From Eriocheir sinensis (taxonomy: Eukaryota > Arthropoda > Malacostraca > Decapoda > Varunidae): a DNA stretch of 64,000 nucleotides. The position numbers were made by a program, and so were the translations under genes. Where the stretch lies: positions 256,001-320,000 of the forward strand of contig NW_026111668.1 in assembly GCF_024679095.1 (NCBI RefSeq), read 5' to 3'. Every line of letters starts with the position of its first letter. The first letter of the stretch is position 1. Below, in pieces: positions 48,775-58,559 of the stretch. Below the pieces are notes generated by a model. The model saw only the letters and a program-made list of their open reading frames with translations, was not told the origin of the DNA and ran no database searches.

Positions 48775-49715
48775 GAAAGACCGACAAACACAGTCACCCA
48801 CACCAAAGACCGACAAACACAGTCACCCACACCAAAGACCGACAAACACAGTCACCCACACCGAAGACCGACAAACACAGTCACCCACACCAAAGACCGA
48901 CAAACACAGTCACCCACACCGAAGACCGACAAACACAGTCACCCACACCGAAGACCGACAAACACAGTCACCCACACCAAAGACCGACAAACACAGTCAC
49001 CCACACCGAAGACCGACAAACACAGTCACCCACCAAAGACCGACAAACACAGTCCACCCACACCGAAGACCGACAAACACAGTCACCCACACCAAAGACC
49101 GACAAACACAGTCACCCACACCAAAGACCGACAAACACAGTCACCCACACCGAAGACCGACAAACACAGTCACCCACACCAAAGACCGACAAACACAGTC
49201 ACCCACACCAAAGACCGACAAACACAGTCACCCACACCGAAGACCGACAAACACAGTCACCCACACCAAAGACCGACAAACACAGTCACCCACACCAAAG
49301 ACAAACAAACACAGTCACCCACCGAAGACCGACAAACACAGTCACCCACACCAAAGACCAAACAAACAGTCACCAAACCAAAGACCGACAAACACAGTCA
49401 CCCACACCAAAGACCGACAAACACAGTCACCCACACCGAAGACCGACAAACACAGTCACCCACACCAAAGACCGACAAACAAAGTCACCCACACCAAAGA
49501 CCGACAAACACAGTCACCCACACCGAAGACCGACAAACACAGTCACCCACACCGAAGACCGACAAACACAGTCACCCACACCGAAGACCGACAAACACAG
49601 TCACCCACACCGAAGACCGACAAACACAGTCACCCACACCGAAGACCGACAAACACAGTCACCCACACCGAAGACCGACAAACAGTCACCCACACCGAAG
49701 ACAAGCAAACAGAAC
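48775..49715. repeat. 29-bp minisatellite, about 32 copies
   Basis: Unit GACCGACAAACACAGTCACC plus CACACC(A/G)AA repeats with 29-bp period. One site is dimorphic, ACCAAAG or ACCGAAG, and reading it along the array gives a variant map. It has mixed order at first, an AAG pattern repeating near 49085-49300, and seven G-type units in a row at the 3' end (about 49524-49696). Four or five units have small deletions. All three forward frames of the unit lack stops, which explains the 361-codon frame over it. Confidence 0.98.
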
Positions 49716-49799
49716 GAGAGAAAATAAGCAAGACATGAAAGGAACCACCGTCTCAGTTTGCTTCCAGATCACAAAACGTATATATATAACACTTAAGTG

Positions 49800-50022
49800 G
49801 GAGGGCAAGTGAAGAGAGACAGAGATGGAATACGAAAATAAATAAAAGAAAATAAGAAATAAGCATTACCTCATACAAAGAAAGAGATGAAGACAGACAG
49901 ACAGACAGACAATGAATGAATGATTGATAGAACGAACGATTGAATGAGTGATAGAGCAAATGAATGAATAATAGAAATAAAGAAAGGAAGACCGACAGAT
50001 AGAACGAAGGAATGAATGAATT
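49800..50022. repeat. A/G-rich tetranucleotide-like tract
   Basis: GACA at about 49893-49911, then GAAT/GATT/GAAC words. Confidence 0.8.
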
Positions 50023-50400
50023 ATACAAGGAAGGGATGAATACGAAAAACAAGAACCAGTCGAGCAAAATCAAAAGGGGTGACTCCGGCAAATCTTAGCA
50101 ATGCCTTGTCTCTTTCGCGTTTTGTACATCTTTAACTCTATCTAACTAACTAACGAAGGAATGAATGAATATGAGGAACAAGAACCAGGCGAGCAAAATC
50201 AAAAGGGGTGACTCGGGCAAATCATATCAGTGCCTTTTCTCTTTCGCGTTTTGTACCTCTTTAACTATATCTAACTAACTGACTAACTAACTAACTAACG
50301 AAGGAAGGAATTATAGAAAGCATGAATGAGCACGAGCAACATGAACCAGGCGAGCAAAATCAAAGGGGGTGACTCGGGCAAATCTTCGCAGCGCGCCTCG
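50023..50400. repeat. Tandem repeat, about 129-161 bp, three copies
   Basis: AAGAACCAG(T/G)CGAGCAAAAT (or CATGAACCAGGCGAG in the third) at 50050, 50179 and 50340, each followed by GGGGTGACTC(C/G)GGCAAATC. The first two end with CTCTTTCGCGTTTTGTAC, CTTTAACT and a (TAAC)n stretch. Confidence 0.92.
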
Positions 50401-50645
50401 TCGTGCTGGAAGCCTCGCCGGGACATGAAAGGCTTCTCTGCTCTAATTAACCTTCGCCTCGTCTCCTCTAATGGCGCGGCGATGTCCGGGGCTCTTGAGG
50501 GCGGACGAGGCGGCCCTTCCCGACACTCGTGAGGCGCGTGAGGGGCTGCAGGAGGCTCGGCAGGCGTGGAAGAGGCCGGGAGAGGCGAGGGGGGCTGAAG
50601 GACGAGGAAAAGAGGTCTGGGAGCCACGGGATAACACACGGAAGC
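50390..50645. other. GC-rich unique island
   Basis: CpG-containing sequence with short frames on both strands rich in Arg, Ala, Ser and Pro. No motif recognised. It directly follows the third copy of the preceding tandem repeat. Confidence 0.35.
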
Positions 50646-51870
50646 TTAAAGACACATGATGGGTTTAAGATGAAGACACAGAAGACTTAGAAAAGGACAT
50701 AGAAGAAAACACAGAAGACTTAGAAAGGAGCATACAAGACAGAAGACTCAGAGAACGACACAGAAGACATAGAAAAGGACATAGAAGACTTAGGAAAGGA
50801 CATAGAAGACACAGACCACTTAGAAAATAACACAGAAGGCTAGCACACAAAGACGAAGACCCAGAACATCGCTTTAAGACACAGAGGATGGTCAGGGAAG
50901 ACGAATGCACGCTTTAAACGGCCGAAAGAGAGGCACATGACCTACAGTAGAGGTTCAGAACGTAAGGAATGACACTACCGAGCTTAGTAAGGCAGGAGAG
51001 CGGAAACACGGCAGCTTCAAGAGGCGCGGAAAGGCACATGGCAACTTTGAAGGGATGCAGAATAGGCTGTCATCGGCTGAAAAAAAGGCACAGGCGTTAC
51101 CGTAGAGACGTCAACGTACGGGAGTGTGTCTCAAAGCTTAAGAAAGGGAAGAGAGGAAACACGGCGGCTTCAAGAGGGGCGGGAAGGGACTTGGTAACTT
51201 TGAAGGGATTGCACAAGAGGCTTAGAAGTTTTATACCGCATGGACGAGGGAATAGGAGAAGATATGAAAGGTTTGAAAGCACAGAAGCGCTTTGTCAAGT
51301 TTTACAAGGCGATGGAGGAAGTATACGAGCTTCAAGACATACAAGAAGTGATCTGGCGGCTCTGAAAGGCTTGCCAAGAGACGAGGTGGCTCTGTAACAC
51401 GTGTAACCAAGATTTCGGAGGCATTTAAAGTTTAAGAGGACATGGGAAAGCATTTTTGAGGCGTTGAAAGACTTGCGAAGAGACATAGTGACTTATGAAT
51501 CAGATATGGAGGGAAAAGGTCAGGGAGGCATCTTGAAGTTTCAGAAGACACGGAAAAGCATTAGAAGCCACGGTATGAAACAATAAAAGCCTTCAAAGAC
51601 ACGCGAGGAAACATAGAAGCTGCGAAAAGGCATAAACAATAATATATGAACTTTAAAAGACGTAAGAAGAATGCATTTTTAAACACTAGAGAGCACAGCA
51701 AGAAATAAGAAGCTTTTAAAGACTCGTGAGGAAACATGGAAGCTTGAAATGGTACAGGAAAGGAAATATAAGCTTTGAAACGCATAAGAAGAAACAGAAG
51801 CTTTAAAAGGAGTAAGAGGAAAATACATGAGCTTTAAAAGGCATAGAAGAAAAATATGACCTTAGCGAGC

Positions 51871-51919
51871 TTTTATTTTATTATTTTTTTCCTTTGAGCT
51901 GCTTCCTTGCAGTAAAAAA
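51871..51919 (-). repeat. Short A-rich dispersed repeat, copy 5 (partial)
   Basis: T-rich run followed by CCTTTGAGCTGCTTCCTTGC and AGTAAAAAAG, embedded in the purine-rich array. Confidence 0.75.
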
Positions 51920-52012
51920 GAAAGGCATAGAGAGAAAGACAGAAGCTTTAAAAGGCATAAAAGAAAACATGTGAGCTCTGGAAGGCGCAAGAAGAAACCC
52001 TGGAGCTTAGCA

Positions 52013-52047
52013 ATTTTTTTTCCATTGAGTTTCTTCATTTTTTACAG
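52013..52047 (-). repeat. Short A-rich dispersed repeat, copy 6 (partial)
   Basis: T run, CCATTGAGTTTCTTCATTTT and TTACAG. Same position in the array unit as copies 5 and 7. Confidence 0.6.
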
Positions 52048-52141
52048 AAGAGAAAGCCATAGCAAGAGACAGAGAAGCTTTAAAAGGCATAGAAGAAAAC
52101 ATATGAGCTCTGGAAAACATAGAAAAAAACATATGATCGCT

Positions 52142-52176
52142 GTTTTTTTCTCCAGCTGCTTCCTTTGCAGTAAAAA
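52142..52176 (-). repeat. Short A-rich dispersed repeat, copy 7 (partial)
   Basis: T run, CTCCAGCTGCTTCCTTTGCA and GTAAAAACG, followed by the same GAAAGGCATA as copy 5. Confidence 0.7.
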
Positions 52177-52279
52177 CGAAAGGCATAAGAATTAACGGAA
52201 AGGCTCTAAAACGCATAGAAGAGAACATACGAGCTCCAGGAGGCGCAAGAAGAAACCCTGCTAGAGTTTTAGAGGAGTT

Positions 52280-52480
52280 GGCAAGAGGCGCGGGACGTGT
52301 GGAAGAAGCGGGGCGGGGCGGGGCGGCGTGGGAGCCCAGGTGTGCGGGGCCGCGAGATGAGCCGGCAGGTGCGTGACTCCCAGCGGCCGACTGCTCCGCC
52401 GCTCATTGTCGCGGGAAAGTCAAGTGGCGAGGCGATATACAAGACGTGTAGGGAGGCGCCGGCTGCTCCATGGGCCTTCC
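52280..52480 (+). promoter_or_regulatory. CpG-rich island with GC boxes
   Basis: Three overlapping GGGGCGG words at about 52309-52326 inside a 200-bp CpG-rich segment; the G runs also fit a quadruplex pattern. GC boxes are Sp/KLF sites. No downstream gene can be identified, so promoter activity is speculative. Strand is nominal. Confidence 0.25.
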
Positions 52481-53149
52481 TGCCTTCCTTCCTGCCTGCC
52501 CGCCCTTGAAACCTGGTGCTGGCTGTGTCCCATTCAGCGTGTGCATGTGTGTGTATGTGTGGGCGTGGGTGGGTGGGTTGGTGGGTACATGTAATTCCCT
52601 GCACGTGCCGACCGCCAGCCCTTACCTTCCCTCCTTCCGTCCTTCCTTCCCTCACTCGCTCGGTGCAAATTTTCGCGTTCGCTGTTCCCATTTAGTCTTC
52701 GCGTGTTATTACTTTCCTCCCTTTTCAGACGCTTTTCATAACGTTTTCATCCGCCGTTTTCAGACCATTTTCATATCCTCGCTGTCTGCCGCCGCGCCCC
52801 GCCTTTTAAATCTGGTCTCGCTACCCCATTCACTGCTGCTGCTCCGTGTTATTATGCCCCTCACGCCTTAGGATCCGTCCCGATGCTACACTCCCTTCGT
52901 CTCCTAAGAGTTTACATAAGTCACTCCTATAGATTAAGGGCTGAATCCTATGCACTGGTTTTCTCATGTTAAATCTCGCCTCGACTGCTACCACCATGCA
53001 CTAACGCTCATATCACAAACCCAAGACTCCCTCCGTTTCTTAAGTTTATATGAGTTACTTCTATAGATTAATGGCAGCTTCCCATACATAAGTTTTCTCT
53101 CTAGTAATAGTATGGCCCAAATAGACAAGGAAAAGAGTAATTAGAAGCG
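52481..53149. other. Unique sequence, no gene recognised
   Basis: Includes a GT-rich stretch at 52540-52590 and T/C-rich DNA. A phrase (CTCC(G/C)T... CTTAAG or CCTAAG, AGTTTA(C/T)AT(A/G)AGT, AC TCCTATAGATTAA) recurs at 52889 and 53030, about 140 bp apart: another decayed tandem duplication. Confidence 0.5.
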
Positions 53150-53545
53150 ACGTACATCTTTAAGCTGTATCCCACAACATTTATTTCCATTATTATTACA
53201 TTAGAAGAAAAGTAGGAAAGAAAAGATAAGAAAAAATAATAATTGCAAGTAAAGAACCTATATTAAATTATATCTCGCGTTATATAATTTTTTTTTGTTC
53301 CAGATTTTTTTATATATATTTCAATGACAACCTTTAAATTTTTGTATAGGTAATATTTGCCTCGTTCCTTGTTAACTATCACTAACTATGTCTAACTAAC
53401 TAAATAACTATCCCACAACATTTACTCACATTTTTATCCCAGTTTTGTTTTATGTATTTCAATTACAACGCATGGGAGGTGCAGTATAAAGCTCTATCCA
53501 GTTTTTGTATTGGAAATGTTCGCTTCGTTCCCTGGTAACCCGCGG
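53150..53545 (+). repeat. AT-rich repeat family 'TAAC', first locus
   Basis: Contains CCCACAACATTTA, TTTTTATCCCAG, TATTTCAATTACAACGCATG, GGAGGTGCA, and TAACTAACTAAATAACTA. It ends with GGAAATGTTCGC at 53512-53523. The same ordered words, with the same end, occur at 58560-59310 in the same orientation. Confidence 0.85.
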
Positions 53546-53965
53546 CGAGCAGGCTGACGCGGCGGGCGGCTGGAGGGAGGCGGGAGGCGACTGGAAGCAA
53601 TGATGGGAAAGAGAGTGAAATAGTTGCCACCGCGGTATTACCAAGAAGTGAGGGATTAAATTCGTTACTTTGAAGGCACGTCGGTCCACAACGGGAACAG
53701 TTTGGAATGTGGTTTACTTGCTGTTTGATTCCTCCTCTGAATCACACTTACATTATATCATATTAAACTTATTCTTTATTTACTTGTTTATTTATCTAAC
53801 ATTATACTCTTTCTCTCACTATAGGAAATTACCAAGCTTCGTTTTCCGTACCTTAAAGCAACATTTTATTACAGGGGGTCGCGGAATACGTTTCAAATCC
53901 TTCAATTTTCTTCGCCATTCACGAATTTCAATACCGGCAAAATTCCTCTTCCTTCCAGCCCACGG
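53546..53965. other. Unique sequence, no gene seen
   Basis: A CpG-containing stretch to 53600, then AT-rich unique DNA. Confidence 0.4.
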
Positions 53966-54065
53966 GGAGGAGGAGGAGGAGGAGGAGGAGGAGTTGGTGG
54001 TGATGATGGAGAAGGAGGGAAAGGAGGAGAAAGAGGAGGAGGAGGAGGAGGAGTAGCAGGTGGCG

Positions 54066-54126
<61 letters not shown>

Positions 54127-54218
54127 ACGCCTAGAACTGCTTGTATAATTATCAACTAAACTACCTATCAAGTGAAACATTCGGGCAATTTGACAAGGCT
54201 GGGAGAACTGGTTTTTTT

Positions 54219-54286
<68 letters not shown>
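53966..54286. repeat. (GGA)n, (GA)n and (GT)n tracts
   Basis: GGA at 53966-54060 (imperfect), GA at 54069-54124, unique text, GT at 54221-54287. Confidence 0.96.
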
Positions 54287-54288
<2 letters not shown>

Positions 54289-54319
54289 CTCTTTCCTTCC
54301 CTTCCTCCCCTCTCTCGCC

Positions 54320-54560
54320 TTTGCAAAACACCTTGTTGAATACTTAAACCTCTTGTATAGCGAAGTAACGCAACTCAAAACATACTTAACGTTATTTCAG
54401 AATGCCGAGAAAGATGTTATTTTGTTTCAATTTTCGTTCTTATGCTCTTTCTCCTATGCGAATCACCTTGTCGAATACTTAAGTCTCTTTTATATAGGAG
54501 GAACGTAACTCTTAACATGCTTAGACTTACTTCAAAATGCCGTGAGAGTTGTTCTTCTGT
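54320..54560. repeat. Two-copy diverged tandem repeat, 135 bp
   Basis: CACCTTGT(T/C)GAATACTTAA at 54329 and 54464, followed in both by CTCTT(G/T)TATA, GTAAC.C(A/T), ACAT(A/G)CTTA and TTCA(G/A)AATGCCG(A/T)GA. Confidence 0.88.
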
Positions 54561-55000
54561 TACTTCCCTCTCTTCCTTTCCTCTCCTCTGCCACCTCTCC
54601 AAAATGGATATAGATAAAGTTAAAGGCTCTGTCTGTGAGGAAGAAGAGAGAGAATTGGAAGAGTATATCTGTGTTTCATACGAGGACATTGGCAAACCCT
54701 TAAGACTCATAACATAACCATAAAATCACATTCACTTCAAACAATTTATAGGAAAGATACTGATGTTCCAGAGCTCTATGTCTGTCGGGATATAAATAGA
54801 GTAGGGCGGTTATAAGTATGTTTTTAGGATGGCCTCGTCAATCATTGAGGCCATCTGGCAGAGTGGATTGGACGGCCGAGATAAAGTGGTCGGCGGCAAA
54901 TCTAATTCACTCAGATGTAATATTAGTCGAGTTCCTTCAAATAAATCAAGTTACCTTACCTGAGATTGAAGGTGGTCCACTCTCTCTCTCTCTCTCTCTC
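54561..55000. other. Unique sequence with hairpin and short (CT)n
   Basis: Unique DNA with a perfect hairpin GATGGCCTC (54828-54836) / GAGGCCATC (54847-54855) and a CT run at 54980-55000 that abuts the retrotransposon. No gene is recognised; the segment is the host flank of the element. Confidence 0.5.
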
Positions 55001-55542
55001 AACAAACACGTAACCGTGATCCCGCAAGTACCACCACCTCTAGTACCAGGCCTCTAGATAACTTAAAAATCCTTAGTTTCAATGCGCGTAGCCTAAGAAA
55101 CAAATTTGATGAACTGAGATGTCTTGCTTTAACAGAAAATTTTGACATAATTGCTATAACCGAAACATTTATCGACACCACAAATATTGATTTAAGTTCC
55201 GAATACAACATAGATGGCTACAGACTCTTCAACAAAGATCGTGTAAACCGTAGAGGCGGTGGCGTCGCCCTTTATGTCAAAAGCTATTTGCAACCCACTG
55301 ACAAAACACCGGGAAACAGTAACGTTGAACATTTGTGCGTGCGAGTAAACATTGCAAAAGTCAACTTAAATATATCTGTCACCTACAGACCTCCCGGGCA
55401 ATCACTCGATGACGACCTTGAAATGTACAGCGTCTTAAGGCAGTCACTTAATAACAGCGACTCACTGATATTAGGAGACTTTAACCTCCCCATTTCGACT
55501 GGGCGACACTGTCAGGTACAGAAGGCGAGTCACATAGAATGA
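55001..55542 (+). pseudogene. Endonuclease domain, N-terminal part (frame 1)
   Basis: Open from the element boundary without an initiator ATG. Visible endonuclease motifs in order: SFNARSLRNK, AITETF (catalytic Glu), RRGGGVALYV, TYRPPG and LILGDFN (catalytic Asp and Asn). The domain would nick the genomic target for target-primed reverse transcription. After GDFNLPI the frame changes at about 55495-55500, and the original frame meets a stop at 55540-55542. Confidence 0.9.
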
Positions 55543-55790
55543 TCGAATATCTAGAAGAAAATTATCTAAGCCAAATGGTTTCTGAGCCAACTCGACAAAA
55601 TAATATACTCGACCTTGTTATAACGACCCAAGATAACCTAATCAGTAGTGTCACGGTAGGAGAACACCTCGGTTCTTGCGATCATAAATTAGTGCGCGTC
55701 GACATTAAAGCTCAATCATCAGTGACTGAAAACAAAGTAAAGGTGCCCAATTTCAAAAGAGCTAACTTCGTAGAAATCCGACAAAACTAA
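55501..55790 (+). pseudogene. Endonuclease domain, C-terminal part (frame 3)
   Basis: Continues the endonuclease in another frame. It includes MIEYLEENYLSQMVSEPTR, ILDLVITT and GSCDHKLVRVDI, the last holding the catalytic His of the endonuclease (Asp-His pair). It ends at a stop after EIRQN. A further frame change follows: 55802-55860 reads in frame 2 and the next segment in frame 1. Confidence 0.88.
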
Positions 55791-55860
55791 CAGAAATACA
55801 ACTATCAGATGACGGCAACGTAGAGGAAGCCTGGCTAAGCCTTAAAATCACTTACTCACT

Positions 55861-57570
55861 CAGCAGAACACATTCGTCCCCTTGTGCGAGAAGCGAATTA
55901 ACACTAATAAAAGCCCACCGTGGTTTAATAGCGAAATTAAACAATCAGTCAATGAGAGAAAATTGTTTTACAGGTTAAAGAAAGAACAAAGCACGCCATA
56001 AAACATTAGACTTTATAATGATGCCAGGCGACGAGTAAAAAGACTAGTAGGTCAGGCAAAGCGTAGATACGAAGAAAATATTGCAGCCAACTGTAAAAAT
56101 AATCCGAAATCTTTCTTCAGTTACATAAACAACAGAAAGGCGATCAAAAGTGGTATTGGACCTTTAACAAACAGCGACGGTGCACTAGTGACTGACAGCC
56201 AACACATTGCAAACCTCTTAAACAATTACTTTTCCTCGGTGTTTAATACTAACAGTCTTCCTCTCGCTACCACCAACACCAGTACTATTGTAAATCTCGA
56301 GCATGCATTGCCTAATTTTGAAATAACAACCGATGAAGTCCTTAAAGCTCTCCATTCACTTAAAACAAATAAAAGTCCTGGACCTGACAAAGTATATCCA
56401 ACTCTGCTGAAAGAAACAAAGAGCGAAATACTCTCCTCCCTCACAACCGTATTCAATATGTCCTTGCGACAAGGCATCGTCCCTCCAGATTGGAAAAAGG
56501 CTAACGTGACACCGATTTTCAAGAAAGGAGACAAAAAAGTACCAGGTAATTACAGGCCCATTAGTCTAACTTCGGTTGTAGGTAAGCTACTTGAGGGCAT
56601 AATTAGAGACAAAATTGTGAATTACCTTGAAAGCCACTCATTGATTGGGGACTCACAACATGGCTTCCGAAACAAAAGATCCTGCCTATCAAACCTATTA
56701 ACCTTTTATAACGACCTCTTCACTGTTTATGACGTAACCAAATCACTGGACGTAGTCTATCTTGATTTCCAGAAAGCGTTTGATAAAGTCCCGCATCATA
56801 AATTACTTTACAAATTAAAGCAAATAGGTATTGACGGTCAAGTAAACCAATGGATCGCGAATTGGTTGAGCAACAGACAACAAAGAGTAGTGATTGACGG
56901 ATTTAACTCAGAGTGGGCGCCTGTCACTAGTGGCGTCCCTCAGGGCTCGGTCCTTGGCCCAGTGCTCTTCATTATTTACATCAACGACGTGGATGTTGGA
57001 CTCAATAACCGCATTAGTAAATTTGCAGACGACACAAAGATTGGCAACTCGGTTCTCACTGACGAAGACAGGCAAAGCCTCCAAGAGGATTTGCACAAAA
57101 TTTCAGCTTGGTCGGATAGATGGGAGATGCCCTTTAACGTAGACAAGTGCCAGGTCCTTCAAGTTGGAACGAGGAATAAGAAGTTCGAATACGAAATGCG
57201 CGGCGTTAAACTCAAAAGCGTTCAATGCGTCAAAGACTTGGGGGTCAAAATCGCGTCAAACCTCAAATTCTCACAGCAATGCATCGATGCAGCAAATAAA
57301 GCGAACAGAATGTTGGGCTTCATTAAAAGAAACTTTGTATTCAAGAATAAAGATGTAATACTCCCGCTCTACAACAGTTTAGTCAGACCCCACTTGGAAT
57401 ATGCGGTACAGTTTTGGTCTCCCCACCATGCAAAGGATATTGCTAAATTAGAAGGTGTTCAGCGTCGGGCAACGAAAATGATCCCTCCTTGCGCAACAAA
57501 TCCTACGAAGAAAGGCTTTCTACCCTTAACATGTTCTCTCTTGAGAAACGTCGCCTCCGAGGAAAACTGA
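55861..57570 (+). pseudogene. Reverse transcriptase region (frame 1)
   Basis: Linker (PPWFNSEIKQSV...KRRYEENIA) followed by the RT. One in-frame TAA lies at 55999-56001; the rest is open. RT motifs are intact: NKSPGPDKV, GNYRPISLTSV, the QHGFRNKRSC block, LDFQKAFDKVPH (first catalytic Asp at 56764-56766), SGVPQGSVLGPVLF (from 56929) and FADDTKI (catalytic Asp pair 57028-57033). A WEMPFNVDKCQVLQVG thumb-side block follows. The reading continues to RRATKMI, where a one-base shift near 57484-57489 moves the homologous sequence to another frame. Confidence 0.93.
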
Positions 57571-57830
57571 TCGAATGTTTTAAAATACTTAATGGTTTCA
57601 CGAATGTAGACAGATCAACATTGTTTATGATCGATGACACTTTGCGCACGAGGAACAATGGCGTAAAACTCAGATGTAGACAAGTAAATTCAGACTGCAC
57701 CAAATTTTTCTTCACCAACGTTGTAGTGCGAGAATGGAATAAGCTTCCACCGTCAGTGGTCCAGTGTAACACGATTGACTCCTTCAAAAATAAGCTCGAC
57801 CGTCACTTCCTTCAACTTAATATCAACTAG
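57489..57830 (+). pseudogene. C-terminal region of the retrotransposon protein (frame 3)
   Basis: Resumes after the frame change with LRNKSYEERLSTLNMFSLE and RRLRGKLIECFKILNG, and ends in VVREWNKLPPSVV and SFKNKLDRHF before a TAG at 57828-57830. This block (rRRlRgdlI..fkil and fF..r.v..WN.LP..vv) is characteristic of arthropod Jockey/CR1-like proteins. Confidence 0.9.
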
Positions 57831-57948
57831 AGTAGAAATGCAACGTTTTGGAGTCTTCTGATTAATGTAAAATCACTTAGGTTTAAGGACAGACCACCAA
57901 GTCTGGACCATGGGGTCTGTGTGGTCTGACTTTCTATGTAAATCTATG

Positions 57949-57954
<6 letters not shown>
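57831..57954 (+). other. Retrotransposon 3' UTR with hairpin and terminal repeats
   Basis: A nested hairpin: CAGACCAC (57890-57897) pairs with GTGGTCTG (57921-57928), and GACC (57906-57909) with GGTC (57914-57917). It ends with tandem CTATGTAAAT at 57934-57953. Structured 3' UTRs and short terminal repeats are how related elements are recognised by their own RT. Confidence 0.8.
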
Positions 57955-58012
<58 letters not shown>

Positions 58013-58020
58013 AATATCCC

Positions 58021-58057
<37 letters not shown>
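57955..58057. repeat. (CT)n and (CA)n microsatellites
   Basis: CT run at 57955-58010 directly after the element end, then CA at 58024-58056. Confidence 0.97.
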
Positions 58058-58062
<5 letters not shown>

Positions 58063-58270
58063 AAGTAAAATTATTGTTCCCTTTCGATTTGCGTGTACGA
58101 ATTCGTTGTACGTGTTTGGTGTATATCGCAAAACGCATCAATATATATATTTTTATTTTATTTGCCAAAGTGAATATTAATACCGATATATCTCTTTACA
58201 CCTCTTGCGTCAGTGTTATATGTACGGTATTCTTTGTATTCTTTGTATTGTTATTATTTTTTAGTATTAT

Positions 58271-58371
<101 letters not shown>

Positions 58372-58526
58372 AAAAAAAAGGAAAAATATGGGTAACAATA
58401 ACAGTGAAAAAAATATCAGACCAAAAAACAAAAAAGTAAACAAAAGAAATACGAAAAAACTAGAAATAAAGGAAAAGATAAAAAAAAATATCCCGGAGCG
58501 CTCTGAACGTTTCCCACCACCACTAT

Positions 58527-58558
<32 letters not shown>

Positions 58559-58559
58559 T

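Larger units (their letters stand above)
50650..52270. repeat. Purine-rich degenerate array, about 30-45 bp units
   Basis: To about 50850, units of ACATAGAAGAC(A/T)(C/T)AGA. From about 50960, units of AAACACGGC(A/G)GCTTCAAGAG and AAGCTTTAAAAGGCATAGAA with AAACAT(A/G)TGAGCTCT. The middle is strongly diverged. In the last 400 bp a higher-order unit of about 133-140 bp contains a fragment of the short dispersed repeat. Confidence 0.8.
55001..57954 (+). mobile_element. Non-LTR retrotransposon, Jockey/CR1-type, 5'-truncated
   Basis: One plus-strand element with, in order, an apurinic-type endonuclease, a reverse transcriptase, a C-terminal conserved region and a short 3' UTR ending in two copies of CTATGTAAAT. 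No ORF1 or 5' UTR is present, so the copy is 5'-truncated. The coding region is broken by at least three frame changes and one stop, so it cannot make a full protein. Both ends abut CT dinucleotide runs (54980-55000 and 57955-58009). The protein is of the Jockey superfamily type found widely in arthropods; the exact clade (CR1, Rex1, Jockey and relatives) needs a phylogeny. Confidence 0.93.

Noticed and set aside
48775..49715. CRISPR array
   Set aside because: The 29-bp units are contiguous with no spacers, and the context is eukaryotic.
48727..49812. 361-codon plus-strand frame (DKHSHPH..RPTNTVTHT repeats) as a protein gene
   Set aside because: It is the translation of the 29-bp minisatellite. 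All three forward frames of the unit lack stops, so a long frame is inevitable, and several units carry frame-changing deletions without consequence.
54828..54855. Terminal inverted repeat of a DNA transposon
   Set aside because: The 9-bp arms are only 10 bases apart, a simple hairpin, with no transposase or target duplication.
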